A model generated the notes under the pieces. That model was not told the DNA's origin and did not search any database. It worked only from the letters and a program-made list of their open reading frames with translations. From Tipula vernalis (taxonomy: Eukaryota; Arthropoda; Insecta; Diptera; Tipulidae), in NCBI GenBank assembly GCA_958295665.1, contig OY282558.1, positions 32,447,045 through 32,511,044 on the forward strand: a DNA stretch of 64,000 nucleotides. Reading direction: 5' to 3'. The translations under genes and the position numbers were made by a program. Positions 49,000 to 62,234 of the stretch are shown here, in pieces (position 1 is the first letter of the stretch; each line of letters starts with the position of its first letter).

Positions 49000-51900
49000 T
49001 TCGGATCACAGGGTCAACCAGTCGTCAAATCACGTAATCGTACCGAAAAATAACTTCACATTTGAATTAAACGTAGGCTTTATTACAGATGCTCACCAGG
49101 TGGAAATTGATTTTTTAACATCAAAAAATTAAATTAGAAATCTACTAAATTCAAATATGTGTTGTGCGATGTGAATGGGGGGCTTAATGTACTTCATTGT
49201 CACACTGTGACTAATCTCGAAAAATTCACTAAATCGGTTTTATTAAATCGCAGTGTATCTAGGGTATTACGCAGCAAAGAATATCAAAGGGTGCAAATAG
49301 TGAATATCAATAATATACTGACTGAGGAGAAAATTGATTCATTGCAACCTGAGAATGAATCATTTCTGAAATCTTTAAAATCCAAGTTACGGGCAAAAGA
49401 AGGTTACAAAACGGTTTACAATGAGGATTTTTAAGCTGATTTCTTCTCAGCCATTTGATTATTCTGAACCTCAATTCTCTTCTTGGATAAATAAGAATTA
49501 TTTATCAAATTCATCTCCCATGATTTGCGTTCCTATGCAAGCCAAACTACATACATGTCTTCTGAAGGAATATTTGGCTAAAAACGGGACGAACTTAAGT
49601 AACTATTACACTAAATCTACCATAAAACAAACTGTAGTGATTTAATGTATGCCTAAGATACTTTGAAGAAAACAAGCTGAAGTTGGCCTTGGATTATGTT
49701 ACAAACTGCTCTTGCTCCAGTATCGGATTTTACATATACCATTTAATATTTCAACGCGTTTTGAAAAAGCTTTATCGTCTCGATGAATTACCAGTGAGCC
49801 GTCCAAATTTTTGAAGTCTATAACATTATGAACGATTCTTCAGTAATTCCGCTATTTTATGTTAATACAACTGCTTATTACAAGAACTCATTGATGGAAA
49901 TAACATTTTTCATAAAACATTCAGATATTATCATAAAGAGCCATCTACAAAACTAATGTAATATTCATCTGATGCCTTTTGCAGCTGCATCTTTACTATC
50001 GCCAGACATCATCATATAGTCAAATTTCGGTGAGCATTGAAGAACAACATCAAGCGGCCTACAATTATTTCCATTCAAGGTATTCCACGTTGATCTCGTC
50101 TTATGTGCCACTAAAGAAGGACTAGCTAATCTCAAAACTAAAACTACTTCTCATTGCATTAAGGAGAAGACTGACTTCAATAAAATCGTATTAAACTACA
50201 AAACGATTGCTTCCTATCGAAATAATGATATGGTGTTTATTGATGATAAATGTCGGTTATATTGGACTAGTCGTCATACTCACTATTGACAGATTATATC
50301 ATGTTAAAATTAAATTTTATGATGCTAATAAGTTTATAAGGAATTCGGAGCAATTAAATGTTACATACAAATGTCCTATTGACGTGACGTTAGCACTGAA
50401 AGAATTTTATCCAGGTATCAGCACTAAAAACTCTATACAACACTACTAATTCTGGATAATACAAATTATCTAAATTTGATCAAAGCGGATACCTTACCAC
50501 CAACAAGTAAAGTCTTAACAATTCACGAGGCGCATGGACTAAATTCATCATTATCAGAACTTTAACAGAATAGCTTTAAAGGCATCCAAATTTTTCGTTT
50601 TGTTCTTCAAACAAAGTACTTGATTTATGTAATCAGCGAAAGTAACTTCAATCCTGGAATTAACAGTTCTGAATATTTTGGGCATGACTAAGTTGTTTGT
50701 AGATGTGGTCGCAAACTTGAAACAAGCTCTAAGAAATCGGGCGGTGGTCTAATGATAGCCCTACATTCTAAACTACTGAATATTCCAGCAACATTAGTCC
50801 CACCAAGAGTTGAGCAGATTTGTGAGAATAAATTTACATACCAGCTCATTCAAACGTCGATTTGATTGAAGAAGTCATTAATATTTTAAATTCATCCGAT
50901 TTAGTTCTTATACTTGGTGACTTTAATCTCCAAATATGATCTGGAATTTTGACCGTGAATTAAATTACATTCTTCCAAACAATATAAAGTCAGATGCAGA
51001 ATAATTATTCGTTGATGCAATACTTGGTTCTAGTGATGGTTTTAGATCTTGCCTAGATCTTGCATTTAAAGTAACTGAATCACTCAACCTATTTGTCGTA
51101 AATGATATCAACCATAAATCTTTGGATATTGTACATTTGACACTGATGTAAATGAAAATGCCGATAAATTTTATGGGATCTTACTGAAAGGCTTTGAACT
51201 ACATGTGCCTAATCCCAACATTTCACCAAGTATTCACCTTCAATGGTTCAATCACCGGCTTATAAATCTAAAAAATCGATGATCTAAAGTCTACACTAAA
51301 ATGGTGAAATCAAGTTTGGAAACATACAAGCTGTCATTTTTACAACACAGCGAGCATTTTACAAGTCTTATTTGGCCGGGATCCAAGAAAAAATTAGAAC
51401 AAATCCAAAACAGTTCTTCAAATACTTTAGGTCTAAACGTTAAATCGAGGTGTACCCTCCTTACGAGTTTCAACATGTGCAACATATCAATCACTCCTCC
51501 AGTTATATCTGATGAAAACATTATATCAGCTTTGAAGGATTTCGGAGATGGATGTGGGCCGGGTGATACACCCTCATTTATGTTAAAAACGTTTGCGAGT
51601 ATTTTTATAAATTCGTTGTGCAAACTATTCTATTATTCCTTAACCGCTGCCTGTGTTTCCCGAAAAATGGAAAATCTCTAAGATAACTCCAATAGTTTTA
51701 ATCAGGCAAACGTGATCAATTCACATGTTACAGAGGAATGCCAACTTCATCATCAATTCCAAAATTATTTGAACTAATCGTATGCAACTCTTTTAAATCA
51801 ACACTAAAAAGCGTTATATACCTGTCAACCAGCATGGGTTTTTGACTGATAGGCTTAAATCAACCTGGTTGAATTTCCCAGCCAAACAAAAAAAAAGAGA

Positions 51901-52080
51901 TAGAAAAAGACGTACCTTATACGGATTTCTGTAAGGCATTTGATTCGATATGTCATCATAAAGCACTCCAAAGTCTATTTTGCATTTGAATTTTCATTAG
52001 AATTCATTAATTGGTTCAAGTCATACTTAACAGACCGTCTAGAATACGTAATAATTGGCAATAACTAAGATAACTAAAGC
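49000..52080 (+). mobile_element. LINE remnant with endonuclease and RT, plus strand
   Basis: A decayed plus-strand non-LTR retrotransposon. Endonuclease pieces at about 50540-50940 read HEAHGLNSSLSEL, SESNFNPGINSSEYFG, SSKKSGGGLMIALHSKLL and SSDLVLILGDFNL (the GDFN motif). The region before RT at 51301-51681 reads IISALKDFGDGCGPGDTPSF. RT pieces follow: CYRGMPTSSSIPKLFEL near 51730 and YTDFCKAFDSICHHKALQSL near 51915-51975. Many frameshifts and stops. The frames at 49159-49645 may be ORF1, but I do not recognise them. The 3' part after the RT active site is missing. Confidence 0.8.
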
Positions 52081-52731
52081 CTCATCATCCACCTGTTTCA
52101 CATCCGTATGGTACGAAGAAAAACTGATTTTAAAATTTGTTAATTTTAAATGTGAACGACCTAATGGTCGACAAATTTCGAAAATTCATTAAATTCCAGA
52201 GTAAACTGCTATGAGAAGGAAACTTGCAAAGTGATGGAGAAATGATGGGCCTTTGACGGGTGTCATCATTTAATAGGTGAAGAGTCCTTGTATCACATTG
52301 AGTAAGATACAAAATGGTGCGAGCTTCCTAGTATTTCATGAATTGGAAGGTGGATATTGACTTTATCAAGATGGCGGGTACAAAGATAACAACAATAAGA
52401 TTTGCTTTCGTTTTTGGCTGTACAAAGTACACTTTAGTGGGAAAATGTCATGAGTCTTAATTCGGCGGAATACTATAGCAAAGAGGCTATGTTAAGGTTG
52501 AATTTTTTCGTTTGGGTTGGTTGTCCTCCCGTTGTCAAGAAATGTCTAACTGTCATTTAGATATTTTATACAGTAAAATACTTAATTAATAGTGAGTTGA
52601 AAAGCCAGAAATCCATAAGAATTTACAGATTTAGAAATTTTGAAAGTTATAAAATTTGAAGAAATAAGAAATTTGAAGAATTCTGAAATTAAACATAAAT
52701 CGTTTATGTTATTTTGCAAGTAGGCACTTAA
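52081..52731. other. unassigned DNA between LINE relic and inverted-repeat element
   Basis: No recognisable coding sequence or repeat family. It may include unrecognisable LINE 3' sequence. Confidence 0.4.
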
Positions 52732-53100
52732 TGGGGTCCGTTCAACATGGCATATTTCAAAACGGAATATTTCAAAACGACATATGGAACAACACGGCAT
52801 ATGGTACACTATGTCATATTTCAATATGGAATATTTCAAAACGGCATATGGTACGTTACGTCATAAGGTAGACTATGGCATATTTTATAAAGGCATATTT
52901 CAGTACGGCATATTGGTACACTACGGCATAACGTAGACGGTTGCATATTTCAATATGAATTTCTGAAATATGGCCAATTAGGGTAGAACTTGGCTATTTA
53001 TTAACCGAATATGATGAAATTTACCATATACGATGGAAATTGGATTATTAAACTAATTTTAGATGTAGTTATGGAATATGGCCAATTTTGATGAAACTTG
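52732..53100 (+). repeat. left arm of inverted-repeat (foldback-like) element
   Basis: Starts near TTAATGGGGTCCGTTCAACA and continues with repeats of GGCATATTTCAAAACGG and CGGCATATGGTACACTA. It passes into one copy of the 108-bp repeat (GAAATATGGCCAATTAGGGT, 52963 on). The inverted counterpart is at 54830-55035. Confidence 0.75.
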
Positions 53101-53730
53101 CCTGGCATTTTCCTGGAAAATTTTCACTTTTTTGCAATGTGCAATTTTTATAAAAATTTTGATGTTAGGATTGTATCTCAACAGTTTTTCAACAGTGCAA
53201 GTAATTTTTCCAGGAAAATTTTGCAATTTTTCTTGCAATTTTTCCAATTTTTTTACTTAGTTTAAAATTATAAATAAAACTTGAAACAGGAAGAATTGTA
53301 TAAATTCTGGAAAGGCGGCATCTTGGGAGCGGTAGCCCCACCCTGTAGGGTATACAACGAATTAAAACTACATTAAAAAAATTGTTATATTTACTAAAGT
53401 TGTTTTTTTTAACATTTATGTTACTCTCAGAAGAAGCGATAAGAACGAAAAAATCCTTTGATCTGTGTCTGCAAGGTTGACGAAGCATTATTAATTAATG
53501 TACAATGCTAACTCCAAAAATTATCAGAAAATTAACATCTTACCTTATTTTGAAAAAAAAAAAATTAAGAAAAGTGAAAATTTTCTTCGAAAATGAAGTA
53601 ATTTTCCGGGAAAGTTTGGCTTTCACCTCCTATTAAATAGAGAAATTTCGTGCAGTAATAATTTAGTAAACGTAAAAAAAATAATAGGATTTCATCTTAA
53701 TCGGTTATGATACCGCAATATTCTATAATT
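53101..53730. other. interior of the inverted-repeat element, noncoding
   Basis: AT-rich. A self-similar stretch at about 53100-53250 repeats ATTTTCCTGGAAAATTTT-type motifs as imperfect palindromes (53107-53128 and 53207-53222), and the antisense open frames there mirror each other. No gene. Confidence 0.5.
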
Positions 53731-54829
53731 CCAAAGATTGCTCCCAAGCCATGACACACATGGAAAACGACGTTACTGTACTTATACAATATTTCAATGT
53801 AAATAAAATATCTGTAAACCTCAACAAAACCAAATTTATTATCTTTCAATCCCCATTCCTCCCTCATTGTGATTTCCAACCCTTGCAAGTTTCAAATGGT
53901 ATTATCGAGGGAGTTGATAAACTCAAATATCTTGGAGTTTTACTTGATAAGCATATGTCTTGGAATGAACACATTCATACGTTGAGTTTAAAAGTCAGTC
54001 CGTTTATTTATTTGATTAAGAAGCTTGCTTCCTTTGTTCCACAACATATTCTAAAAATGATTTATTCTTCATTTATTCACACAAGATTCTATTTTGCGAT
54101 TGCTTGTTTTGGTCATATTGGAAAATCAAACATAAAAAGGCTGCAAATTTTACAAAACAAAAGCTGCAAAGCTATCTATAGGCTTCCACACTTGTTTCCC
54201 TGCGTCGAGCTGTATAAGAATGTAACTGAAGACTGAAGGAATCCTCTGCCAATAAACGCATTATTCCAATTTCATGTTTCACTATATATGTATAAATATT
54301 TGCGATTATTGTCAACGCCATCAAACATTGAGTTTCAGTATGTAAATCATAGCCATACAATCCGTCGTTCTAATATTTTAAAATGTTATAAAATCAAAAC
54401 TGAATTTGGTAGAAAATCCAAATCGTACTTTGGTCGATATGTACGAGTATATAACCATTTACCGACTCTTATTACTAGATCTGTGAATGTTTACAATTTC
54501 AAGAAAACTTTAAAGACGTATTTGGCTGAACTGGTTGAAGATTATCTTTAACGCGACATATTATCTGTGTCTTTTAAATTTGTTTATTCACCTTATTTTA
54601 TTATTTTATTTTCATTATTTTATATTTTTTTTATTATTATATATTTAACTTGCGGTTTATTACTAAATTGTTATTTTATACCTTGAACATTATTTCTGTC
54701 TAATGTTTTAGAGGAGAGCTGATTAGCTTTTAAAGGACCATAAATCCATTAGCTATCCGCTCTCCTCAAAACTTTTAGTTTTAGTTTAGTGTTAAAAATT
54801 GTTAATTTTTAATAAATAAATAAATAAAT
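53731..54829 (+). mobile_element. 5'-truncated LINE fragment inside the inverted-repeat element
   Basis: Keeps only the end of ORF2 after the RT active site. 53751-54236 reads INKISVNLNKTK-like VNKISVNLNKTKFIIFQSPF, then KYLGVLLDKHMSWNEHIHTL. A frameshift follows, and 54288-54551 continues through GRYVRVYNHLPTLITRSVNV to the stop. A 3' UTR and an (AATA)n tail end at about 54829, directly before the right arm. The short length and tail are typical of target-primed insertion. Confidence 0.85.
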
Positions 54830-55035
54830 CGGTTAAGAAAAGGCCAATTTTAAAATATGTCGTTTTGATACATGCCATAGAGTACCATATGTCGTAGTGT
54901 ACCATATACCATTTTGAAATATGCGATTTTGAAATATTCCGTAGTGTGCCTTTTGCCATAGTGTACTATACGTAGTTTTGCAATATGCTGTTTTGTCACA
55001 TTCCATACTGAAATATGCCATATCGACCGGGACCC
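54830..55035 (-). repeat. right arm of inverted-repeat (foldback-like) element
   Basis: Begins CGGTTAAGAAAAGGCCAATT (inverse of the 108-bp repeat core). It carries TTTTGAAATATGCGATTTTG and similar inverse copies of the left-arm repeats, and ends CCATATCGACCGGGACCCGTACTTAA, mirroring the left start. Confidence 0.75.
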
Positions 55036-58000
55036 GTACTTAATAATAATTCAAATTTAAAATTGAAGAGCATTAATAATACATAGAGTGGTAACTTGAA
55101 GATGATCTTGCTCAAATAAATCGAGTATTCGTAGAACGATAACCCGCTAATTCAGGTAACTATAAAATTAATTAGGATTTTTGAGTTGCTGTAGATACTA
55201 GAAAATAAAATAAAATTCTTCATAAAATGCAACAAAATTTGGAAAATAAAATTTTGAAAAATCTGCCAATTTAAATAAAAAAACACACATATAATTTGAT
55301 AATTTGAGTTCCATTCACTTAAGAATTTAATAACAAGATGATAAGAATTTATTTAAAAATTCATAACGTCTAAATTAGATAAAATCTCATGATATATGAA
55401 ATGTTTTATGAATTGAAACAAATTCACTGAAAATTGTTCAGCTTCTTTGTGTTTTTTACCTCTTCGAATTTCATCAAATCTAGCTTTAATGTAGTCTGGC
55501 GTGTAAAAACTGACTTCAAATGGAGAAATATGATATAAAAAATTTTATATTTTGAATTCTGAAAAAGTTTCAATAATCAATACTATAAAACGGAGTTTTA
55601 TATTCTAAAAGTAGTGAAGTGCTTGTATTTTGTTTTCAAAGTAGCATAGAGTCCCTATTTATAGCTTATTTCCATAGGCCTGCCCTAGATGTAACGTTTA
55701 GTTGCGCAAATAGGGCTGTACAGTTTATCGCTCAAGTATAGATTTGTACAAGTCATCGCCTAGACAATACAAACTATTTGTTGCAACTGTATTGTTGCAG
55801 TTTTAGCACAGTTTTGTGAATATATCATAGGTAAAGGGCTCCATAATTTCTCGTATTTGCATACTATATACTTTCATATTTTTTCGCGCCGCCTTTAGCG
55901 TAGTTGCCCCTACACGATCAAGTACAGTTAAATTTGTGCAATTAAACGTTACGTCGAGTACGTGTTTTGATGGTCAAGCTTTTTACAGCAATAATCGGTC
56001 AATATTGGATATAAGGAAAAATTTACAAAACAGGATCGATCTGATCAAATTGGTGTAAACTGATGTCAATGATGTTTTTTTTAGTTCTGTTTAATAGTCG
56101 AATTAGTCGAATTATCTAAATGAAAGGCGTTACCAATTAAACAGCTATTTCTATATCTCTATAATTTTCAAGTACAGGCTGGTACGAGGACATATAGTGC
56201 ATATTGAAGGTAATTTCATAAGTTACAAAAAATCTTTATATTTGTTCTCAGCTAAAATCGATACATTTAAAATTAATTACAAAATACCGAGCTTTAATTC
56301 AAATTTTCGTTGACGGTTGACTTATGTAAAAATGTTTGCTAAATTAAATACTTTTCCAGATTATTCGTATTATAAATTTTTCATCGCATTTAACACCCTA
56401 AAAAGATTTTCGTCACAGAAACAATTTAACAATTTTGTTTGATTGTCCATTTAGCTATAGATACAACTGGATATAAAGGTTGAAGACAACTGGAATAGTT
56501 ATTAGTTCTGGACCTAAATTACCCATTTACAATTTTTATAAAACCACAAGCTTGAGAGGAATTTTGTACCTTAGTAAAAGCTTTAAATAAAATTAATATA
56601 CAAAAGCAGGCAAATCTTAGGCAGCTGCGTTCATATTTCTTTTCACCTAAAACCGTTATTATATTATGTAAATATAATATACAATAAAATATGCATTCCA
56701 ATGTCATGACACCGTTCTATACGCATACAAACACCTGTCGATACTCCAACAAATCTTCAATTAAATTCTATTACAGTTAGAATTAATTCTATATTCTACT
56801 ACCGTGTCTGTGAGCATTCAAAACAAATTAAAAAAATTTGCAAAAAAATTGGATTCGTTCACAATTATTATTATTATTAATTTCATCTTATAACCACTTT
56901 GTTACATTTCTGAAAAATCACAAAAAATTTATTTCCTCAAGGCAATTTTTGGTTTCGTTTTGGGAACAACAACACACAATTCTATATATAAGACATTTAA
57001 GCAAAACCTCAATGATATAATACACAAAATACATAAAAGACAAGACGAAGAGCAAGCAAGCATTCTTTTCAAAATAAAACCAATTTGTGTTTTGCTTTTG
57101 CTGCTTGAATCCGACTGCTTGAAATAACATCTTATATATATGTACATCTTGTATACTATATATATGTATGTACATATATGCAGAGAATAATCATGATTTT
57201 GGTTTTGTATTCAACACAACACAAAAAAACCACATCAAATTATTATTTTGTGTGTTGTTCTTGTTTTATTTTTTTTTTAAGATACAAAATTAGTTTTTAA
57301 TACTAAAGTGTTCTTTATTATGGATCTGCTGGATATATAATTTGAACGTTACATGCAATAAAACCAAAATATTTCGTTTCCGTCAGTTTAATATGACGGC
57401 GCACAGAGAGTAAAATGTCTGCGGAATTTTAATATTCTTAACCCTTTTCTTTAATCTTATTATTGATTGTACTTAGATACTCGTGTCTACGTATTACACA
57501 TATTCGATAATTAGCTCAAAGTTCAAATTTTTTTTTATTTTTAAACCACCAATAACTAATTTCTAAGTCATGATTTATAATAAAATTATTAATGAATTTA
57601 CTGTACAGTAATACAGATAGAAAGGCGTGACTTTTAATAATAATAATAATTGTTATTATTATTTTGATTATTTTATTTATTTTTAACGATTAGGCGTTAG
57701 AATTCTGATGACGATGATAATGAAATTCTTAGAAATCTGTGTAATACATAACTGTGTGCGCCCGCTGTTGCTTAGACTTGTGTAATGTGTAATATAAAAT
57801 ACAAAAAAATTAAAAGTAATTTTATTATAATAATAAATTAAAAGTTGAATTAATAAATCATGTTTATAAATAATAAAATGAATTATGTTTTGTAATAATC
57901 AAATTTATAATGCTGAGTTGAGTAGAAAAACATTATTTTGTGTCAAGGTTTAAAAGATAAGAAAATGTGTCTTTACTATTGGGATTGGTTCTGCAACCAA

Positions 58001-58592
58001 CATTTTCACAATTTGATTAAATAACTTTTTTTAAATCACCAGGATTAGATTTCACATGACAATAAACTTCTCGTACTCGTATACACAACAATATAATATT
58101 GAAAAGAAATTTAGAATTTAAAGAATTTTGAAGAGTCATGTTTAGAAAACTTTTATTTTTATTTTACAATGTACAAGGTATGTACATATATATAGTATTG
58201 TACATACATATGGATTAGACAACAATGAATATAATTGAAAATCACAACAAGTAAGAAAAAAAAAATGCTTTTCTCATAAGACTCTCATATAAGTGACAGT
58301 TGGTTAAATTGAAATTGAATTGACATGGTTCATTCAATTGGAAGATGTTCTTTATATTGTAAATCGATGTACCATGACAAAATGATCGACATTTAGATCC
58401 CATATTGAGAATATTTTGAACCGCCATTCATACCATTCAATGCTTTTGTGTATATAAATAAAACACGTTTCTTGCATTGGTTTTATGTTCAATTCAATTT
58501 TATACTTGATTTTGATAATTATTAGTTGTCATTACAGATTTCATGGTTGATATCCGATTTTATATACAACAATAATTTCATAGACAATTTAC
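55036..58592. other. noncoding AT-rich DNA upstream of prickle
   Basis: No exon or known element recognised. If the first-exon candidate at 58593-58627 is real, this is part of a 16.9-kb intron. Frames at 56518-57175 on both strands overlap and look random. Confidence 0.6.
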
Positions 58593-58627
58593 TTTATGGT
58601 GTGTCCGCGCGGGGAGGACATAATCAT
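58593..58627 (-). CDS. pk: candidate first coding exon of prickle
   Basis: A 35-nt minus-strand segment starts ATGATTATG and ends ACCATAAA before GTAAAT, encoding MIMSSPRGHTIK with the last codon completed by the next exon. It ends in phase 2, exactly what the exon at 41717 requires (junction AA|G, giving ...[13 protein letters not shown]). An in-frame TGA lies shortly upstream of the ATG, fixing a 5' boundary. The spot is GC-rich (CCTCCCCGCGCGGACAC) in an AT-rich desert. Against it: the exon is tiny, the intron would be 16.9 kb, and no homologue was compared. Other N-terminal isoforms may start outside the window. Confidence 0.4.
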
Positions 58628-60299
58628 TTGATGGATTAATTCACCGTGATATCACGCGCAATTCAATTCAAGGTTTTTATGTATATATGGAAAGTTCGTT
58701 CCTTTACATTAAAAATTTGATTTATAATTTCTACAATTTCGACATCTTTTTTCGCATGTTATAACCAAATTTCCTAAATTTAATTATATATCATCTTGAG
58801 ACACTTACATACAAATTATAATAATTCAAATTAAAAAGCTGAAGGTTAAAAATATTATTTTCTCCAACTCATCATAATATCACACACACACACACTCATA
58901 CACCTTCCAATTTTCTAAATTTCTAACATCAAAAAATAAATAAAAGTTTTTGTTACAGGTTATAATCTAATATTAAAGATCAATCAAATCTTAATAAATA
59001 TAAAACTTTTAATTTTTACGTTTTTACAATCAATCGGAGCCACAAAAAAAAAATCGTTTTCTTCTTCTAAACGGTGTGCTGTACCGCGGCTTTTAACATT
59101 TAAAGAGTCGTCATTTATTTTTGATTTTTTGTTTGAAAAGATTTCCAATTTTTGATTGATCTGAAAAAATATTTGTTAAGTAAATTTAACTTTATTTGGA
59201 TATTTTTGTTGTGCTTGTTGTTGTTGTTGTTATATTAAGCGATATTGATTTTAATTGAGATAAAAAAAAAATTTTGGTTGGTTACTTGTTACTAAAGAAA
59301 ATGTATTATGTTGTTCCAAATTAATGGGTACCTCTTCGCTTGGCCATTTGAATTGGCCTAGTCCAAATTTGAAAAAGTGTTTCTTTGGATTGAAACATGT
59401 TCGATTCACTCGAACAAATTTCGCGAATAATGTTTAGTTCTTCTCTTATTAACATTCGCAATTTGATCCTAGCTGTAAATTTAAGCCAATTAAGCGAAAA
59501 CATACAAAATGGTTCCTTCGGAGATATTTTTAATTTAAGTTCTTCACGTTCCGTTCGCTAAAACGCGTCAAGTTTTCGGAAATTTTAAATATATTTTATG
59601 AGTTACAAATAGGTTCATCCGCCGCATGGCCAATCTCTTTATTTTGATTTTTGCCATTTTAGATCAATTCAATAGAGATCTCACTGTTTTCTCAAAATTA
59701 TAGAAAGAACGCATTGAACTAACTGGACATGCCTATTTCTTGATTTATTAGCCAGGCCTGCCTGTATCATGTACTATTTAGATGCTGTTGAAAGTTTTCC
59801 GCAATCGTATATTCTTAAGGTGTTACCGAAACCGATATTTATAAACTAAATTTTGAAGTCTAAGTTTTACAAAAAAAAATAATTTTGTTGGACATTCAAC
59901 CCTCCCTAAAAAATTTTATTAGTTTACAAATACAAAAAAACAGAAATCTGCATACTGTGACCGTATATTCAGAATATAAAATTCAGTGACAAATAAGAAC
60001 ATTCAAAAATAATATGATTATAGGTAATGACTTAGTTACGAGATAAAAAAGTAACTACAATTAAATGATTACAGTGAATAAAAAATCCAAGTTCTGATTA
60101 TGCAATCACTGGGTTTTAAGAGATGAAGCAAATTATTTTCATTTTCTTAGACAATTTTCAACCTCTCAAGAGAAAATATGATCGTAGTAGAAACATTTTC
60201 CTAATGGTACCTTAAAAGGTGATGAATTTTCAAGTCTAACGGGAATCAAGGTTAAATCCTAATAATTTAATCGAGACAGTTAACACCAAGGTAAACAAT
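58628..60299. other. noncoding AT-rich DNA
   Basis: If the candidate exon is right, its 5' UTR or promoter would lie at the low-coordinate end of this stretch. It contains (AC)n at about 58882-58893 and a TTG repeat near 59217-59230. Nothing else recognised. Confidence 0.5.
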
Positions 60300-61250
60300 A
60301 TCTTTACCAACGAGCGATTAGCGTTTAAACTAAACAAAATAGTTTTAATTTTACTACTAAGCACTAGTTTGTGCACAGCAACCCATTTGCTCAAATCATT
60401 GAGCAAGACCTAAAGCGAATCGTTTAATAAACCACTGATACGGACCTTGAGAAGGCTTTTCTAAAAAAGACTTCAACCTATTACAAATCTAATCTCTATT
60501 ATACAGTAGGATCTTATGGTCTATCAAAAGTTTTGCTTATATCTCTTCTAAAATCAAATTGTTGCGAACTGAAGTATTCAAACAAGTTAAAGAAGTCGAT
60601 TACATGCGATTTAATAGCTTTCTCAAAAATTTTAAGATTACTGGAAGCAGAGAAATGGGTTCATAATTTTCAATTAATAACCGATCTCCTGCTTTAAAGA
60701 GCGAAATGACAGTTGCAATCTTTAAAGCTTTAGGCAAAACACCTTCAATAATATTATACTTTGACCTTTTTTAAAATTACGCTGCTTAAATCTAAATGAC
60801 GTGTATTTATTTTCTAGTCAATCTATTATGTTAACTAATTGTGTTGATGTGACAGGTAGGAAAAAGAAATTTATGCTATTAGGACTATCTAAAATCATAG
60901 GCAGGTTATTATTCTGGCTAACGAACATACCATTAGGTCTCATTGAAGTGACGATATTAGAGAAATATGAATTAAAACTATTGACAATTCCAACAGGTGA
61001 TTCGGTTCTAGTACCTGTTCATCATTTATAGCTGTGATTTCCCATTGTTTCCTGCCATCTCCAATTATTCTTTGAAATTTACTTAAATAATACTTAGATT
61101 TATTGACTCTTAGCAAGTTATTTCAGCTTTTCGAGAATTTTGTAATAATCCTGTTTAAGACTTGAATTACGCCTGGGCTTTATAAGTTTTTTCAGAAGAG
61201 AATTTTGCTTTAATATTTTTTAGATTAAAAATTTATTGATCCATGGTCTC
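60300..61250 (-). mobile_element. LINE reverse-transcriptase fragment, minus strand
   Basis: Reading the minus strand with frameshifts gives LLKKLIKPRRNSSLKQDYYK (about 61190-61130), then IIGDGRKQWEIT and YFSNIVTSMRPNGMFASQNN (about 60960-60900). Next comes EGVLPKALKIATVISLFKAG followed by DRLLIENYEPISLLPVILKF (about 60750-60620). These are the pre-RT and first RT motifs (the NYRPISLL box) of a Jockey/CR1-like LINE. Endonuclease and 3' end are missing or unrecognisable. Confidence 0.75.
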
Positions 61251-61660
61251 ATACCGATACATACAACGCCAGCTCAAATAGTTCATCTTAACCGTTTCAT
61301 GATGTTATCAAACCGGCAGTTTTACAGGATAAAAGATCAATGTTGGCCGAGTTGATAAATCTGTTAATCAAGATTTTGAGCTATATACGAGTACGTTCTA
61401 TTACTGTCCAAGGATCGCGTTGTTGAGAACTCACTTACGTTTGGTTTGAATAATGAGCACTTCGATAAATTAAATAATTCCATCACAGTTGTCGCCAGAC
61501 CATCCATGGAAAACTAAAAACGGAACTGCTTTAAGTTTCAGCAGCTGTAGGATAAATATCTAGCCAATAGCATCAACCTGGTACGTCAATTATCCAGCCG
61601 CATACTGTGCTGAAAAAATATTTTCGTAACGCGACTAGTATCAGGGCCTCCTAGAGTATA
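61251..61660. other. unassigned DNA
   Basis: No gene or repeat recognised between the LINE fragment and the dispersed repeat. Confidence 0.4.
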
Positions 61661-62026
61661 ATTGCAGAAATGTTAAAATTAAATTATTTCTAAAATATAT
61701 TTTTCGAACTTTAATTTTGAAAAATACATCAAAGTTGGCTCTGATGAATTAAAATAATACTTGCTAAATTTATCTTTAGTTTTACTAGTTTACGTAAGAT
61801 GTCTAAAATATTTACAGAAAAATACGAAAAATAATTATTTCACAAAATAATTATGTCACAAAATTATCACTCGTACTTAATATTTTGTGAATTTGTTTTG
61901 CTTTTCCTACAATTGTTTTACTTGAAATTTCTTCAGGTGGTAATTTTTGGTATGATTTTACCAAATTTTTACGGCCATCACTGCCATCTATGTAATGTAT
62001 ATTGACTTAATGACCAAACGAATTGT
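61661..62026. repeat. dispersed repeat copy 2 (uninterrupted)
   Basis: Matches 34511-34847 from ATTGCAGAAAT to ATTGACTTA, then continues directly with ATGACCAAACGAATTG, where copy 1 has the Harbinger insertion followed by GACCAACAATT. Unclassified family, about 350 bp. Confidence 0.85.
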
Positions 62027-62234
62027 AGTAAAGCTTTAATTTTAATTTGACCAGAATGCTGTTGTTACGAAATTTTTTTATATTTTGGTTTAAATAAATC
62101 AATTATTACAAGAAAATGAAAACGATTTACTTAATTAAACGACATTCATATATGTTGAAATTCAAACATTTAAGAAAGTATTTCAGAAATCAAAATTAAG
62201 AATTTGTAACGTTTTCATTTAAAAATTTGTCTTA

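Noticed and set aside
49000..54829. LINE at 49000-52080 and LINE at 53731-54829 as two parts of one element
   Set aside because: The second piece lies inside a separate inverted-repeat element whose arms flank it, and it has its own tail. A single interrupted element would not give that nesting, though common ancestry is possible.
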